A stretch of 64,000 nucleotides of DNA from Chloroflexota bacterium (GTDB lineage: Bacteria; Chloroflexota; Limnocylindria; P2-11E). The stretch lies in the NCBI GenBank assembly GCA_016194865.1, contig JACQAT010000007.1, positions 124,001-188,000 of the forward strand, read 5' to 3'. The stretch's first letter is position 1. Every line of letters begins with the position of its first letter. Below the pieces are notes generated by a model. It was not told the DNA's origin. It saw only the letters and a list, made by a program, of their open reading frames with translations, and made no database searches. The position numbers and the translations under genes are program-made. Below are positions 54,736 to 63,864 of the stretch, one piece after another.

Positions 54736-55422
54736 ATGAAGACCGGCCCCGCGCGCTGGGAGATCGCGCTGGCGGCCGTCGCGTTCGCCGTGTTCGGGCT
54801 CGTCGCGTTGAGCCTCGCGCACAGCGGGAGCTGGGCGTACCTGTGGATCGCGCCGCGCGGCGACGCGACCTTCTACGTCCCGGCGGACAGCCCGGCCGCC
54901 GCCGCGACGCGCGTGGACAGCGCCGCGCTCCTGCGCTGGCACGCCGGATGGTCGTCCTACGTGACGGGGCTCACGGAGGGGCCACCGCTCGACGCCGGTC
55001 CCGCGACCTTCACCGTGGATGAGTACCGCCACATGGCCGACGTGCGTTACGTCTTTCGTGGCGCGGAGGTCGCGGCGGTCGTCGCGCTCGTCACGCTGGC
55101 CGCGCTCGCGCTGCGCGCACGCTCGCGCGGCGTGCTGCCGCTCCTCGCGCGCTCAAGCGCGCTCGCGAGCGCCGCGCTCGTGACGCTGGTCGCGGCGTTC
55201 GCGGCGTTCGCGTTCGAGCCGCTGTTCCTCGCGTTCCACGAGGTCCTCTTTCCACAGGGCAACTTCCTCTTCGGGCCGCGCAGCAATCTCATCGCGCTGT
55301 ACCCCGACGAGTACTGGTACGGCGTCACGCTGCGCGTCGCGCTCACGTTCATCGCGGTCGCGCTCGCGGTCGCGCTCGCGGCCCATCTCCGCGTGAAGCG
55401 ACTCGGTATGCTCGCGACGTGA
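54736..55422 (+). CDS. DUF1461 (TIGR01906-type) membrane protein
   Basis: A 228-residue integral membrane protein with four or more spans, an exported loop with FTVDEYRHMADVRYVFRG, and FEPLFLAFHEVLFPQGNF in the second half. These are the conserved regions of the TIGR01906/DUF1461 family, found in Firmicutes and relatives, where a link to lipoprotein N-terminal modification has been reported for distant members (Lit/Lnb types). The function here is inferred only weakly. Start ATG 54736; it ends in a GTGA overlap. Confidence 0.78.
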   Translation: MKTGPARWEIALAAVAFAVFGLVALSLAHSGSWAYLWIAPRGDATFYVPADSPAAAATRVDSAALLRWHAGWSSYVTGLTEGPPLDAGPATFTVDEYRHMADVRYVFRGAEVAAVVALVTLAALALRARSRGVLPLLARSSALASAALVTLVAAFAAFAFEPLFLAFHEVLFPQGNFLFGPRSNLIALYPDEYWYGVTLRVALTFIAVALAVALAAHLRVKRLGMLAT

Positions 55423-56525
55423 AACGGGTCCTCATCATCACCGATCTCCCCCAGATCGCCGAGCACCTGAAGGCGATGGTCGCCCGCGAGCAGGATGTCG
55501 AGCTCGCCGGTGTGCAGGCGAGCGCCGAGACGGGGATCGCGCAGGCAAGCACCGAGCAGACGGACATCGTGATCGTCGACGGGCTCATCCAGGGCAAGAT
55601 CAAGGGCCGCGAGATCGCGAAGCGGATCCGCTCGACGAACCCCGGCACGCGGATCGTCCTGGTGACCGTACCGACCAAGCCCGAGGTCCCCCGGCCCGAA
55701 GAGGGCGTCGACGCTGTCTTCGTCCTCCCCGGGGGCGCGAACGAGCTGACGACGGCGATGGGAGCGCAGCGATCGTCGCGCCGCGAGGGCAAGGGACAGA
55801 TGATCGCGGTGTACTCGCCGAAGGGCGGGACGGGCAAGACGACGATCGCGGTGAATCTCGCATGCACGCTGCGGCGCAACGGCGCGTCCGTCGCGCTCGT
55901 CGACGGCGTGATGCAGTTCGGCTCGGTCCGGCACCTCTTCGAGATCCCCGACACCGCGCGCTCGATCATCGACCTGCCCGCGGGCGCCGCGATGCGGGCA
56001 TCGATCTCGGAAGCGGTCTGGGAAGGTCCCGGTGGCGTCGACGTGCTCTTCGCGCCGCCTCGCCCGGAGCAGGCGGAGCTCGTCTCGTCGACGGAGATCG
56101 CGAACGCGATGTCGCTCCTCGCGGATACGCACGACTACGTGATCGTCGACACGCCGGTCCGTCTCCATGAGGACACGCTGCCGGTGTTCGACGAGGCGAC
56201 CACGATCCTCCTCGTCATCACCTACATGGCCGCGACGCTCGCGACGACGCGCGCCGCGATCGACACGTTCGACGCGCTCGGCTACCGCGGGAAGAAGCCG
56301 ATCCTCCTCGTCCTGAACCAGGCCGACACGAATGCGGGGATCTCGCGAGGCTCGCTCGAGCACACCCTGAACCTGTCCGTCGTCGCGGAGATCCCGACCG
56401 ACTTCAAGCTGATCGGCGATGCGAACAACAAGCACACGCCCTTCGTCCTGATGGATCCGAATGCGCCCGCGTCGAAGGCGATGGGCGCGCTCGCCACGGC
56501 ACTCGTCACACAGAAGCGCGGGTAG
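55419..56525 (+). CDS. CpaE-like receiver/ParA-family ATPase
   Basis: A 368-residue protein with an N-terminal receiver-like domain (about 1-120: VLIITDLPQIAEHL, IVIVDGLIQGK) and a MinD/ParA ATPase with the deviant Walker A SPKGGTGKTT, VDGVMQFGSVRHLF and IVDTPVRLHED. CpaE proteins localise pilus (Tad) machinery, but no tad/cpa genes are here. The receiver lacks the full phosphorylation pattern, so it is likely a pseudoreceiver. It joins murI by a one-base overlap (GTG 56525 starts on the last base of its stop). Confidence 0.85.
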   Translation: MKRVLIITDLPQIAEHLKAMVAREQDVELAGVQASAETGIAQASTEQTDIVIVDGLIQGKIKGREIAKRIRSTNPGTRIVLVTVPTKPEVPRPEEGVDAVFVLPGGANELTTAMGAQRSSRREGKGQMIAVYSPKGGTGKTTIAVNLACTLRRNGASVALVDGVMQFGSVRHLFEIPDTARSIIDLPAGAAMRASISEAVWEGPGGVDVLFAPPRPEQAELVSSTEIANAMSLLADTHDYVIVDTPVRLHEDTLPVFDEATTILLVITYMAATLATTRAAIDTFDALGYRGKKPILLVLNQADTNAGISRGSLEHTLNLSVVAEIPTDFKLIGDANNKHTPFVLMDPNAPASKAMGALATALVTQKRG

Positions 56526-57349
56526 TGGCCGGCGCGAGCGATCGCCCGATCGGGGTCTTCGACTCCGGTGTCGGCGGGCTCACGGTATTGAAGGAGCTGC
56601 GCCGGCAGCTGCCCGGCGAGTCGACGGTGTATCTCGGCGACGAGGCGCGCATGCCGTACGGACCACGGCCCGCCGACGAGGTCATCGCCTTCACGCGCCA
56701 GGCGATGGCCTGGTTCGCGGAGCAGCGGTGCAAGCTCGTGGTGCTCGCCTGCAACACCGCGACCGCCGTCGCGCTCGAGACCGTGCGCGATGAGGCCGCG
56801 GTCCCCGTGATCGGCGTGGTGCGGCCCGGTGCGGCGGCCGCGATCTCGGCGTCGGCGCGCCGCGCGGTCGGCGTGCTCGCGACGACGGGGACCGTGCGCT
56901 CCGGTTCCTACCTGCGCGCGCTGCGAGACCTCGATCCGCTCGTCGACGTCGTCCAGCAGGCGTGCCCGAAGCTCGTGCCGCTCGTCGAGGCGGGGGAGGC
57001 TCGGTCACGCGCGGCCGAGGACGCGGTCCGCGAGTACGTTGAGCCGCTGCTGCGCGACGGGGCGGTGGTCAGCCCCGCCGTCGACACGCTCCTGCTCGGC
57101 TGCACCCACTACCCGCTGCTCCGCGAGACGATCGAGCGGGTCGCTGGGCCGGGCGTGCGTGTCGTCGACTCGGCCGCGACGACGGCGCTGGCGGTCCGCG
57201 AGGTGCTCGAGTCGCACCATCTGCGGCGCGCGGCTGGCGATGCGGAGCATCGCGTCCACGCGACCGGTCCGAGCGACCGGTTCCGACAGGTCGCGAGCAC
57301 GATCTTCGGCGAGGAGCTGCCGCTGGTTGGGCAGGTGGAGCTCGTATGA
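56525..57349 (+). CDS. murI: Glutamate racemase
   Basis: A 274-residue cofactor-independent racemase that makes D-Glu for peptidoglycan. IGVFDSGVGGLTVLKEL binds substrate. The two catalytic cysteines are C76 (LACNTATA) and C193 (GCTHYPLL). Length is normal. It supplies MurD. Its placement 1.8 kb after dgcN/dgcA-like genes puts D-Glu synthesis and breakdown side by side. The stop overlaps ychF (ATGA). Confidence 0.93.
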   Translation: MAGASDRPIGVFDSGVGGLTVLKELRRQLPGESTVYLGDEARMPYGPRPADEVIAFTRQAMAWFAEQRCKLVVLACNTATAVALETVRDEAAVPVIGVVRPGAAAAISASARRAVGVLATTGTVRSGSYLRALRDLDPLVDVVQQACPKLVPLVEAGEARSRAAEDAVREYVEPLLRDGAVVSPAVDTLLLGCTHYPLLRETIERVAGPGVRVVDSAATTALAVREVLESHHLRRAAGDAEHRVHATGPSDRFRQVASTIFGEELPLVGQVELV

Positions 57350-58470
57350 ATCTCGCCTCGGCGATCACGGGTCTGCCCTATGTGGGGAAGACGACCCTCT
57401 TCAACCTGCTCACGGGCGGTCACGCCACAACAGGCGCGTTCGCCGGAGCCGAGGCCGAGACGAACGTCGGGATCGCGAAGGTTCCGGACGTCCGCATCGA
57501 CAGGCTCTCCGCGCTCTTCAAGCCGAAGAAGACGACGTACGCCGAGATCACCTACCGGGACCTCGGCCTCGCGCCGGCCGCCGCCAAGGGCGGCGCGCCG
57601 GGCTCGACGATCTCGACGCAGAAGCTCGGCGACCTGCGCACCGCGGACGCGCTCGTGCATGTCGTGCGCGCCTTCCGCGACCCGACCGTCCCGCACGCGC
57701 TCGGCTCGGTCGATCCGCTTCGCGATCTCGCGACGCTCGATCTCGAGCTGCTCTTCGCCGATCTGGCCATCGTCGAGAAGCGCATCGAGCGCGTGGACGC
57801 GGAGCTACGCAGCGCGAAGGGGCCGGACCGCGAGCCGAAGGAGCGAGAGAAGGCGTTCCTCGCGCGCGCGAAGCCCGCGCTCGACGCCGAGACGCCGCTG
57901 CGTGATCTCGACGTCGACGCCGAGGAGCTCAGGCTCATCCGCGGCTATCGCTTCCTGACGCTGATGCCGCAGCTGATCGTCGTGAACCTGGACGACGCGG
58001 ACCTGGGCTCGCCCGACGCCATCCTCGCGCCGATCCGCGCCGCGGCCGCGAAGCACCGCGGCTCGGCCGTCGTCTCGGCCTCGTTGAAGCTCGAGGCGGA
58101 GATCGCCGAGCTTCCCGCCGAGGAGGCCGAGGCGTTCCGTTCCTCCCTCGGGCTCAAGGAGCAGCCGCTCGACCGGATCGTGCAGGCGACCTACGAGCTG
58201 CTCGGTCTGCGGTCCTTCTTCACGACCGGCCCCGATGAGGTGCGCGCGTGGACGATCCGCGCCGGCGCGAACGCGCAGGAGGCGGCGGGCGCGATCCACT
58301 CCGACCTCGAGCGCGGCTTCATCCGCGCGGAGACGATCGCTTGGGACGAGCTGTTGCGTGTCGGCAGCGAGGCCGCCGCGAAGCGAGAGGGCGTGCTGAG
58401 GACGGAGGGCAAGGCCTACCTCGTGCGCGATGGCGACGTGATCAACGTCCTGTTCAACGTCACCAAGTGA
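57346..58470 (+). CDS. ychF: YchF/OLA1-family ATPase
   Basis: A 374-residue Obg-like P-loop protein. G1 reads GLPYVGKTTLF, where most members have GLPNVGKS. The G2/G3 region includes TTYAEITYRDLGL, and the non-canonical G4 (NLDD) fits the ATP preference of this family. The coiled-coil part is in the middle, and the C-terminal TGS-like domain ends VRDGDVINVLFNVTK. It binds ribosomes and is tied to stress responses. It lacks the GDSG-type DxxG context of true GTPases in the usual form; slight divergence is noted but the fold is complete. Confidence 0.87.
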   Translation: MNLASAITGLPYVGKTTLFNLLTGGHATTGAFAGAEAETNVGIAKVPDVRIDRLSALFKPKKTTYAEITYRDLGLAPAAAKGGAPGSTISTQKLGDLRTADALVHVVRAFRDPTVPHALGSVDPLRDLATLDLELLFADLAIVEKRIERVDAELRSAKGPDREPKEREKAFLARAKPALDAETPLRDLDVDAEELRLIRGYRFLTLMPQLIVVNLDDADLGSPDAILAPIRAAAAKHRGSAVVSASLKLEAEIAELPAEEAEAFRSSLGLKEQPLDRIVQATYELLGLRSFFTTGPDEVRAWTIRAGANAQEAAGAIHSDLERGFIRAETIAWDELLRVGSEAAAKREGVLRTEGKAYLVRDGDVINVLFNVTK

Positions 58471-58483
58471 CCTCGTTCTCCGG

Positions 58484-59329
58484 ATGATCCCGGACGTCGT
58501 GGCTGTGGGTCACATCGCGCGGGACGAGTTCGCCGGTGAGGATGGCTGGCGTCTCGGGGGCTCCGCGCTCTACGCCGCGGCCACGACCGCGCGGCTCGGC
58601 GCCCGCACGCTGCTGATCACGCGCGTGGCGGAGAGGGAGCGGCCGGCGTTGGCCGAGCGCTGCCACGAGCTCGGCATCGAGCTGCGCGCGCTGCCGGCGA
58701 GCGTGACCACGACCTTCGCGCACCGCTTCGACGAGCACGGCCACCGCACCCTGCGCCTGAAGGCGCGCGCCCTGAGCATCGGCGCGGCCGACGTGCCCAG
58801 CGAGGCGCGCGGCGCGCCCGCGCTGGTGCTCGGCTCGATCGCGCACGAGCTCGGCGAGGATCTCCTCGCGTCCCTGCCGCGACACGCCGCGGTCCTCATC
58901 GGGCAGGGCTACCTGCGCGAGTGGACCGCCGACGGCACGATCAAGCCGCGCGAGTGGGACGACGCGCTCGACATCCTCGAGCACGTCCGTGTCGTCGTCG
59001 TGAGCGAGGACGATCTCACCGATCTCTCGGTGGCGAAGCGCTGGGCCGCGGTCACACCGGTGGTGGTGACCCTGGCCGAGCGCGGTGCACGGCTCTATGA
59101 GCCATTGGGCGAGGTGACCATCGACGGATTCCCGGTGCGCGAGGTCGTGGACCAGACCGGCGCCGGAGACGCGTTCGCGGCGGCGTTGGCGCTCGCTCTG
59201 GCCGATGGGCTCGCGCTGCGCGAAGCCATCCGCGACGCGAACGCGGTCGCCTCGTTCGCTGTCGAGGGCAAGGGCACGAGCGGGCTCGCCGACCGCGCGC
59301 GCGTCGAGGAGCGCACGCGGGCCGGCTAG
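58484..59329 (+). CDS. PfkB-family carbohydrate/nucleoside kinase
   Basis: A 281-residue ribokinase-like sugar kinase. The N-terminal GGSALYAAATTARLGARTLL carries the first signature. The C-terminal DQTGAGDAFAAALALAL holds the anion hole and catalytic aspartate. The substrate is unknown. It is on the same strand as ychF, 13 bases after it, and convergent with the amino-acid transporter operon, which it overlaps by four bases at the 3' ends. Confidence 0.86.
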   Translation: MIPDVVAVGHIARDEFAGEDGWRLGGSALYAAATTARLGARTLLITRVAERERPALAERCHELGIELRALPASVTTTFAHRFDEHGHRTLRLKARALSIGAADVPSEARGAPALVLGSIAHELGEDLLASLPRHAAVLIGQGYLREWTADGTIKPREWDDALDILEHVRVVVVSEDDLTDLSVAKRWAAVTPVVVTLAERGARLYEPLGEVTIDGFPVREVVDQTGAGDAFAAALALALADGLALREAIRDANAVASFAVEGKGTSGLADRARVEERTRAG

Positions 59330-60057
59330 GCCACCTGATCGCGGAGCTGGATCTCGGCGAGCTTCGCGCGCACATCCTTCGGCGCCTGCCCGAGCTCGAG
59401 GCGTCGTGACAGCTGCGAGAGCGTGAAACAGATGACGAAGTAGATGATCGAGATGAAGCCGAGCGCCTCGATCGGATTGAAGTTCTGCGTGTAGATGATC
59501 CGCGCGCTTCGGTAGAGCTCGAAGAATCCGATGGTCCCGACGAGCGAGGTGTCCTTGATGATGGTCGTGAGCTGCGCCATCAGCGCGGGCACCATCGCGC
59601 GCAGCGCCTGCGGCAGGACGACGAAGCGCATGGTGCGTGGGTAGCTGAGGCCGAGCGCGCGCGCCGCCTCGGACTGCCCGCGCGGGAGCGCGAGGATCCC
59701 GGCGCGGAGGATCTCGGCGATGATCGCGCTCGTGTACATCGAGAGGCCGAGCACGCCCGCCCAGAACCGCGGCAGGTCGAAGTCCTCACCGAAGAACGGC
59801 TGGAAGAGCGACGAGCCCTTGATGCTGAAATACACGATGAGGAGAAGGACAGGGACGGCGAGCACGCCTTCGACGTAGGCGATCGAGGGCCAGCGCAGCC
59901 AGGCGCGCGTCGAAAGCCGGCCGAGCGCGAAGAGCAGACCGACCGCGAATGAGAGCGCGATCGACGTGATCGACAGCAGGACGGTCCACATGAGGCCCTC
60001 GGCGAAGAACCGGAGGATGCCCGGATCGATGAAGAGGTGCCAGGTATCCGGACGCAT
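59326..60057 (-). CDS. Polar amino-acid ABC transporter permease
   Basis: A 243-residue HisM/GlnP-type permease with about five spans. The EAA loop (QSEAARALGLSYPRTMRFVVLPQALRAMVP in pieces) contacts the ATPase. It is the last gene of the order ATPase, binding protein, permease, permease on this strand, and starts one base after the first permease ends. Polar or acidic amino acids are the usual substrates. Confidence 0.9.
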   Translation of the reverse strand: MRPDTWHLFIDPGILRFFAEGLMWTVLLSITSIALSFAVGLLFALGRLSTRAWLRWPSIAYVEGVLAVPVLLLIVYFSIKGSSLFQPFFGEDFDLPRFWAGVLGLSMYTSAIIAEILRAGILALPRGQSEAARALGLSYPRTMRFVVLPQALRAMVPALMAQLTTIIKDTSLVGTIGFFELYRSARIIYTQNFNPIEALGFISIIYFVICFTLSQLSRRLELGQAPKDVRAKLAEIQLRDQVA

Positions 60058-60726
60058 CTAGCGCGCCACCCGCAACCGCTTCTCGAGCCAGTTGACGCCG
60101 ATGCCCATCGGGATCGTCAGCAAGAGATAGAGGACGGCGACGGAGCCGAATGCCTCGACCGTCCGGAAGGTCCGGGACTCGATGAGCTCGCCGGCCTTCA
60201 GCAGCTCGACCACGCCGATCGTCGTCGCGAGCGAGGTGTTCTTCACGAGCGCGATGAAGATGTTGGCGAGCGGCGGGACGACGGCGCGGAACGACTGCGG
60301 GAGCTGCACGTAGCGGAGCATCCCGAGGTAGGACAGGCCCAGCGAGCGCGCGGCCTCGATCTGCCCCTTGTCGACCGCCAGGAGGCCACCGCGGACGACC
60401 TCGGCGACGTACGCCGCGTGATAGAGCGAGAGGCCGAGCAGCGCCGCGCGGAAGTTGAACTCGAGCGGCTCGTCGGAGAAGCGGATGCCGAGCAGCGGCG
60501 CGCCGAAGAACAGGAAGAAGAGCTGGACGAGCAGCGGCGTGTTGCGGAACAACTCGACGTAGCCGGTGCCCACCCAGCGGAGCGGCGGGATGGGCGAGAT
60601 GCGGAAGAGCGCGATGACCGTTCCGATGACGAGGCTGCCGATGAGGCTGACGACGGAGAGCTGGATCGTGACCCACAGGCCGCTGGGGAACAGGTAGAGA
60701 TCGGGGAACTCGAAGATGATCCCCAC
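60058..60726 (-). CDS. Polar amino-acid ABC transporter permease
   Basis: A 222-residue HisQ/GltJ-type permease with about five spans and the EAA loop GQIEAARSLGLSYLGMLRYV. It would form a heterodimer with the permease encoded next. A strong hairpin (60760-60783) lies between it and the binding-protein gene upstream, which may lower permease expression relative to the binding protein. Confidence 0.9.
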   Translation of the reverse strand: MGIIFEFPDLYLFPSGLWVTIQLSVVSLIGSLVIGTVIALFRISPIPPLRWVGTGYVELFRNTPLLVQLFFLFFGAPLLGIRFSDEPLEFNFRAALLGLSLYHAAYVAEVVRGGLLAVDKGQIEAARSLGLSYLGMLRYVQLPQSFRAVVPPLANIFIALVKNTSLATTIGVVELLKAGELIESRTFRTVEAFGSVAVLYLLLTIPMGIGVNWLEKRLRVAR

Positions 60727-60759
60727 GGCTCAAGCGGTCCCGGTGCTCTGGACGCGAAC

Positions 60760-60783
60760 GGGGGCCGGCTGGCGCCGGCCCCC
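60760..60783 (-). promoter_or_regulatory. Intercistronic hairpin in the amino-acid transporter operon
   Basis: A perfect ten-pair stem, GGGGGCCGGC with GCCGGCCCCC, and a four-base loop sit between the binding-protein stop and the permease start. It has no U tract, so it looks like an mRNA-stabilising or attenuating element rather than a full terminator. Confidence 0.6.
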
Positions 60784-60805
60784 ATCAGACACGGATCGTT
60801 GTGAG

Positions 60806-61717
60806 CTAGCGGCTATCGGGGCTCTTCTTCTTGTCGTTGGAGACCGGTGAGACCCAGGTCTCGTATGCCCTGGCCCAGCGGCCGTCCTGGATCATCGCCA
60901 CGAGCTGGCGGTTGATGTAGTCCACGAACCCGGTGCGGTCGCCGGTGCTCTTCTTCACGCCGATGCCGTATGGCTCCTCGGAGAAATAGGGGCCGACGAT
61001 GTTGGTGCTGGGGTCCTGCTTGACGAGCCCGAAGAGGATCGTCTCGTCGGTGGAGACCGCGTCCGCCGTTCCCTGCTGCAGCGCGAGCAGGCAGGGCGGG
61101 TAGCTATCCAGCGCGAGCGTCTTCGCCTGCGGTGCGGCGGTCTTGATGTTGTCGATGCTCGTCGAGCCCGTCGCCGCGCAGATCGTCTTGCCGTTCATGT
61201 CAGCGGGGCCCTTGATGCTCGTGTTCGTCTTCTTCACGAGGATCTTCTGGCCGGTGCTGAAGTACACGTCGGAGAAGTCGATCTGCTTCTTGCGGTCGGC
61301 GTTGATCGTGAACGTCGCGATCACGAGGTCGGCCTTGTTGTCCTGCAGCGTCGGGATGCGTGTCGCCGAGACGACCGGCACCCACTCGATCTTCTCATCG
61401 ATGTTGGCCACGGGCCCGAAGATCCCCTTCGCCAGCTCGCGGGCGATGTCGATGTCGAAGCCCTCGAACTTGCCGGACTGCGGGTTCTTCAGCCCGAAGG
61501 GGACGTTGTCCTCGCGCGTACCGACGCGGAGCTTGCCCTTCGTCTGGATCGCGTACATGTAGGTCGACAGCTCGAACTTCGGCTGGGTGCTTGCGGCGCT
61601 GGCCGCGGCGCTCGGGGCGGCCGCCGACGGCGCCGTCGTGCCTCCCGTGCCACCGCAGGCCGCGCTGACGAACAGGACCGCGAGCGCCACGGCCACCGGC
61701 CGGATGAATGTGCGCAT
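60806..61717 (-). CDS. Polar amino-acid-binding lipoprotein
   Basis: A 303-residue family 3 extracellular solute-binding protein. The signal peptide ends in the lipobox VSAAC with C21, followed by a Thr/Ser/Ala linker and the binding domain (GKLRVGTREDNVPFGLKNP, GFDIDIARELAKGIFG, ATRIPTLQDNKADLVIATFT). The ATRI...LQ and ADLVIA pattern resembles GluB/GlnH-type glutamate or glutamine binders. Operon with an ATPase and two permeases. Confidence 0.91.
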   Translation of the reverse strand: MRTFIRPVAVALAVLFVSAACGGTGGTTAPSAAAPSAAASAASTQPKFELSTYMYAIQTKGKLRVGTREDNVPFGLKNPQSGKFEGFDIDIARELAKGIFGPVANIDEKIEWVPVVSATRIPTLQDNKADLVIATFTINADRKKQIDFSDVYFSTGQKILVKKTNTSIKGPADMNGKTICAATGSTSIDNIKTAAPQAKTLALDSYPPCLLALQQGTADAVSTDETILFGLVKQDPSTNIVGPYFSEEPYGIGVKKSTGDRTGFVDYINRQLVAMIQDGRWARAYETWVSPVSNDKKKSPDSR

Positions 61718-61737
61718 GTGCCCTCCTTCGCTCTCCG

Positions 61738-62466
61738 CTAGTGCTTGATGACCTTGCCCAGGAACTGCCTGGCCCGCTCCTCCTTGGCCCCCGCGAAGAA
61801 CTCCGCGGTCGGCGAGTCCTCAATGATGCGGCCTGCATCCATGAATACGACCCGATCCGAGGCTTCCCTGGCGAATCCGACCTCGTGTGTAACGACGAGC
61901 ATCGTCATGCCCTCTTTGGCGAGGTCGCGCATGACGTCGAGCACCTCCCGGATCATCTCGGCGTCGAGGGCGCTCGTCGGCTCATCGAACAGCATGATCT
62001 TGGGGTCCATCGCCAGCGCCCGGGCGATCGCGATGCGCTGCTGCTGGCCTCCCGACAGGCGTGCCGGGTGGACGTCGGCCTTCTCCGGGATCCCGACCTT
62101 CGTCAGGAGCTCCATCGCGCGCTCCCGGGCCGCCTTCTCGGAGAGGCCGCGCACGCGCCGCGGCGCCAGCATCACGTTCTCGGCCGCGGTGAGGTGGGGG
62201 AACAGGTTGAAGCTCTGGAACACCATGCCGACGTCGCGGCGCAGCCGGTTCACGTCGACCGTCTTCGCGTTCACCTGCGTGCCGTTCACTACGAGCGACC
62301 CGCTGTCGATGGGCTCCATGCGATTGACCGTCCGGATCAGAGTGCTCTTGCCGGAGCCCGACGGTCCGATGATCACGACGACCTCGCGCTCGGCGACGCG
62401 CAGGTCGATGCCCTGGAGCACGTGCAGTGCTCCGAAGTGCTTGTGGACGTCCTCGAATTCGATCAT
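61738..62466 (-). CDS. glnQ: Polar amino-acid ABC transporter ATPase (GlnQ type)
   Basis: A 242-residue importer ATPase. Walker A is GPSGSGKST, the Q loop VFQSFNLFPHLT, the signature LSGGQQQRIAIAR, Walker B IMLFDEPTSALD and the switch VVTHEVGFA. These match GlnQ/HisP/GltL proteins. Start ATG 62466 is the family start; the longer open frame upstream mirrors the divergent gene. It heads the operon, 26 bases from the divergent serine hydrolase gene. Confidence 0.92.
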   Translation of the reverse strand: MIEFEDVHKHFGALHVLQGIDLRVAEREVVVIIGPSGSGKSTLIRTVNRMEPIDSGSLVVNGTQVNAKTVDVNRLRRDVGMVFQSFNLFPHLTAAENVMLAPRRVRGLSEKAARERAMELLTKVGIPEKADVHPARLSGGQQQRIAIARALAMDPKIMLFDEPTSALDAEMIREVLDVMRDLAKEGMTMLVVTHEVGFAREASDRVVFMDAGRIIEDSPTAEFFAGAKEERARQFLGKVIKH

Positions 62467-62492
62467 CGGTCGCGTACGGATAGTGTGCGGCC

Positions 62493-63308
62493 GTGGACGC
62501 ATTCGGTGCCGTGCGTGTGCGTCTTCCGTTGAGCGGAGGGGTCTTTGGCGGGATCGCCCTCGACGAGGAGGGTAGGACGCTCTTCGAGGCCGACGCCGAT
62601 CAGGTGTTCCCGGCGGCATCCGTGATCAAGCTCCCAGTGCTGATGGCGCTGTACGCCGAGGCGGCCGCGGGCCGGTTGTCGCTCGCGGAGCAGGCCCCGG
62701 TCGGCGATCCCGTCGATGGCTCCGGCGTCCTCCGCTTCAGCGCGGACTTGAAGACGCTGTCGCTCCGCGATCACGCCCTCCTGATGATCTCGGTCAGTGA
62801 CAACACCGCCGCGAACCGCCTGATCGAGCGGATCGGCGTCGAGGCGATCAATCGATGGATGCGCGAGTGGGGGTGCGTGAAGAGCGTGCTGGGCCGCCGG
62901 CTCTACGACTTCGCGGCCCGGGCCCGCGGCCTCGAGAACCTGATGACCCCCCGCGAGACCGGCGGCCTGCTGCTGCGCCTGCTGCGCGGGGAGGTCGTCG
63001 ATCGAGCGACCGGCGACGCCGTCATCGCCGTCCTCGAGCGCTGCGAGGACGCGACCATGCTGAAGCGCTACCTCGGCAACGAGGTCCGTCTCGCGCACAA
63101 GAGCGGCTGGATCGATGGCGTGCGCAGCGACGCGGGCATCGTCTGGGGAGATCGTCCGGTCGTCGTGGCCGGCTTCACCAAGGAGCTGCCGTCGCCGGAC
63201 CCGGCGCGCACGCTCCTTGGCCTGCTGGGGTGGTGCGCCTACCGGGTCGGTGGCGGAAAGGTCCCGCCCCTTCCCCTCGAGGCCGGTATGTCTCATGATG
63301 CGACGTAA
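62493..63308 (+). CDS. Class A beta-lactamase-like serine hydrolase
   Basis: A 271-residue penicilloyl-serine transferase-fold protein. S43-V-I-K46 is the nucleophile motif, S102-D-N104 the second motif and K203-S-G205 the third. TPRE (to E155) lies where class A enzymes have the omega-loop glutamate. It has no evident signal peptide, which argues against a classical secreted beta-lactamase; family members without one act as esterases or peptidases, or the start is mis-set. The GTG start at 62493 is very near the divergent ATPase gene. Confidence 0.82.
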   Translation: MDAFGAVRVRLPLSGGVFGGIALDEEGRTLFEADADQVFPAASVIKLPVLMALYAEAAAGRLSLAEQAPVGDPVDGSGVLRFSADLKTLSLRDHALLMISVSDNTAANRLIERIGVEAINRWMREWGCVKSVLGRRLYDFAARARGLENLMTPRETGGLLLRLLRGEVVDRATGDAVIAVLERCEDATMLKRYLGNEVRLAHKSGWIDGVRSDAGIVWGDRPVVVAGFTKELPSPDPARTLLGLLGWCAYRVGGGKVPPLPLEAGMSHDAT

Positions 63309-63744
63309 GATGCGCGCTGAAACAAGCCGGACGGCCGGAAAGACACGCGCAAAGACAGGGACCGCCGCCCGGCGGCCCCGCCGGTTCACCCTCGCGAAGC
63401 TGGCGCGACCATTCGTGGCCGCGGTGCTGTTCTTCGGGTGCCTGCTGCTCGCCGCTGCCTTCATCGCCATCGCCATCCAGGACAACGCCGTCGCGCGCGA
63501 GATCACCGGGACGCGCGCCGAGATCGCGCTCCTGACCGCGGACGTCGCCGCGAAGCATGCGGAGATCGCGGTGAAGCAGACCGACGCGTACGCGCTCCAG
63601 CGCGCGCGCGACCTCGGCTACGCGCGGCCCGGCGAATCGCTCATCGCGATCCGCTCCGACGACACGGCCGCACCGACGACGATCGTCGACGATCGCGCAC
63701 CTGGCCGGCTCGCTCGCTGGGTCCAGCTCTTCTTCTCGCGCTGA
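63298..63744 (+). CDS. DivIC/FtsB-like septum protein
   Basis: A 148-residue bitopic protein with a basic cytoplasmic tail, one membrane span (about 40-62, VLFFGCLLLAAAFIAIAI), a short coiled coil (ITGTRAEIALLTADVAAKHAEI in pieces) and the RARDLGYARPGE segment typical of the DivIC/FtsB septum-formation-initiator family. It would partner FtsL (7873) and FtsQ. Start ATG 63298, or 63295 in frame. It overlaps the end of the serine hydrolase gene. Confidence 0.8.
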   Translation: MRRKMRAETSRTAGKTRAKTGTAARRPRRFTLAKLARPFVAAVLFFGCLLLAAAFIAIAIQDNAVAREITGTRAEIALLTADVAAKHAEIAVKQTDAYALQRARDLGYARPGESLIAIRSDDTAAPTTIVDDRAPGRLARWVQLFFSR

Positions 63745-63784
63745 CCCGAATACGCGCACGCGTGCGCGCGGGTAGAATCAATGT

Positions 63785-63856
<72 letters not shown>

Positions 63857-63864
63857 CAGCGAGG

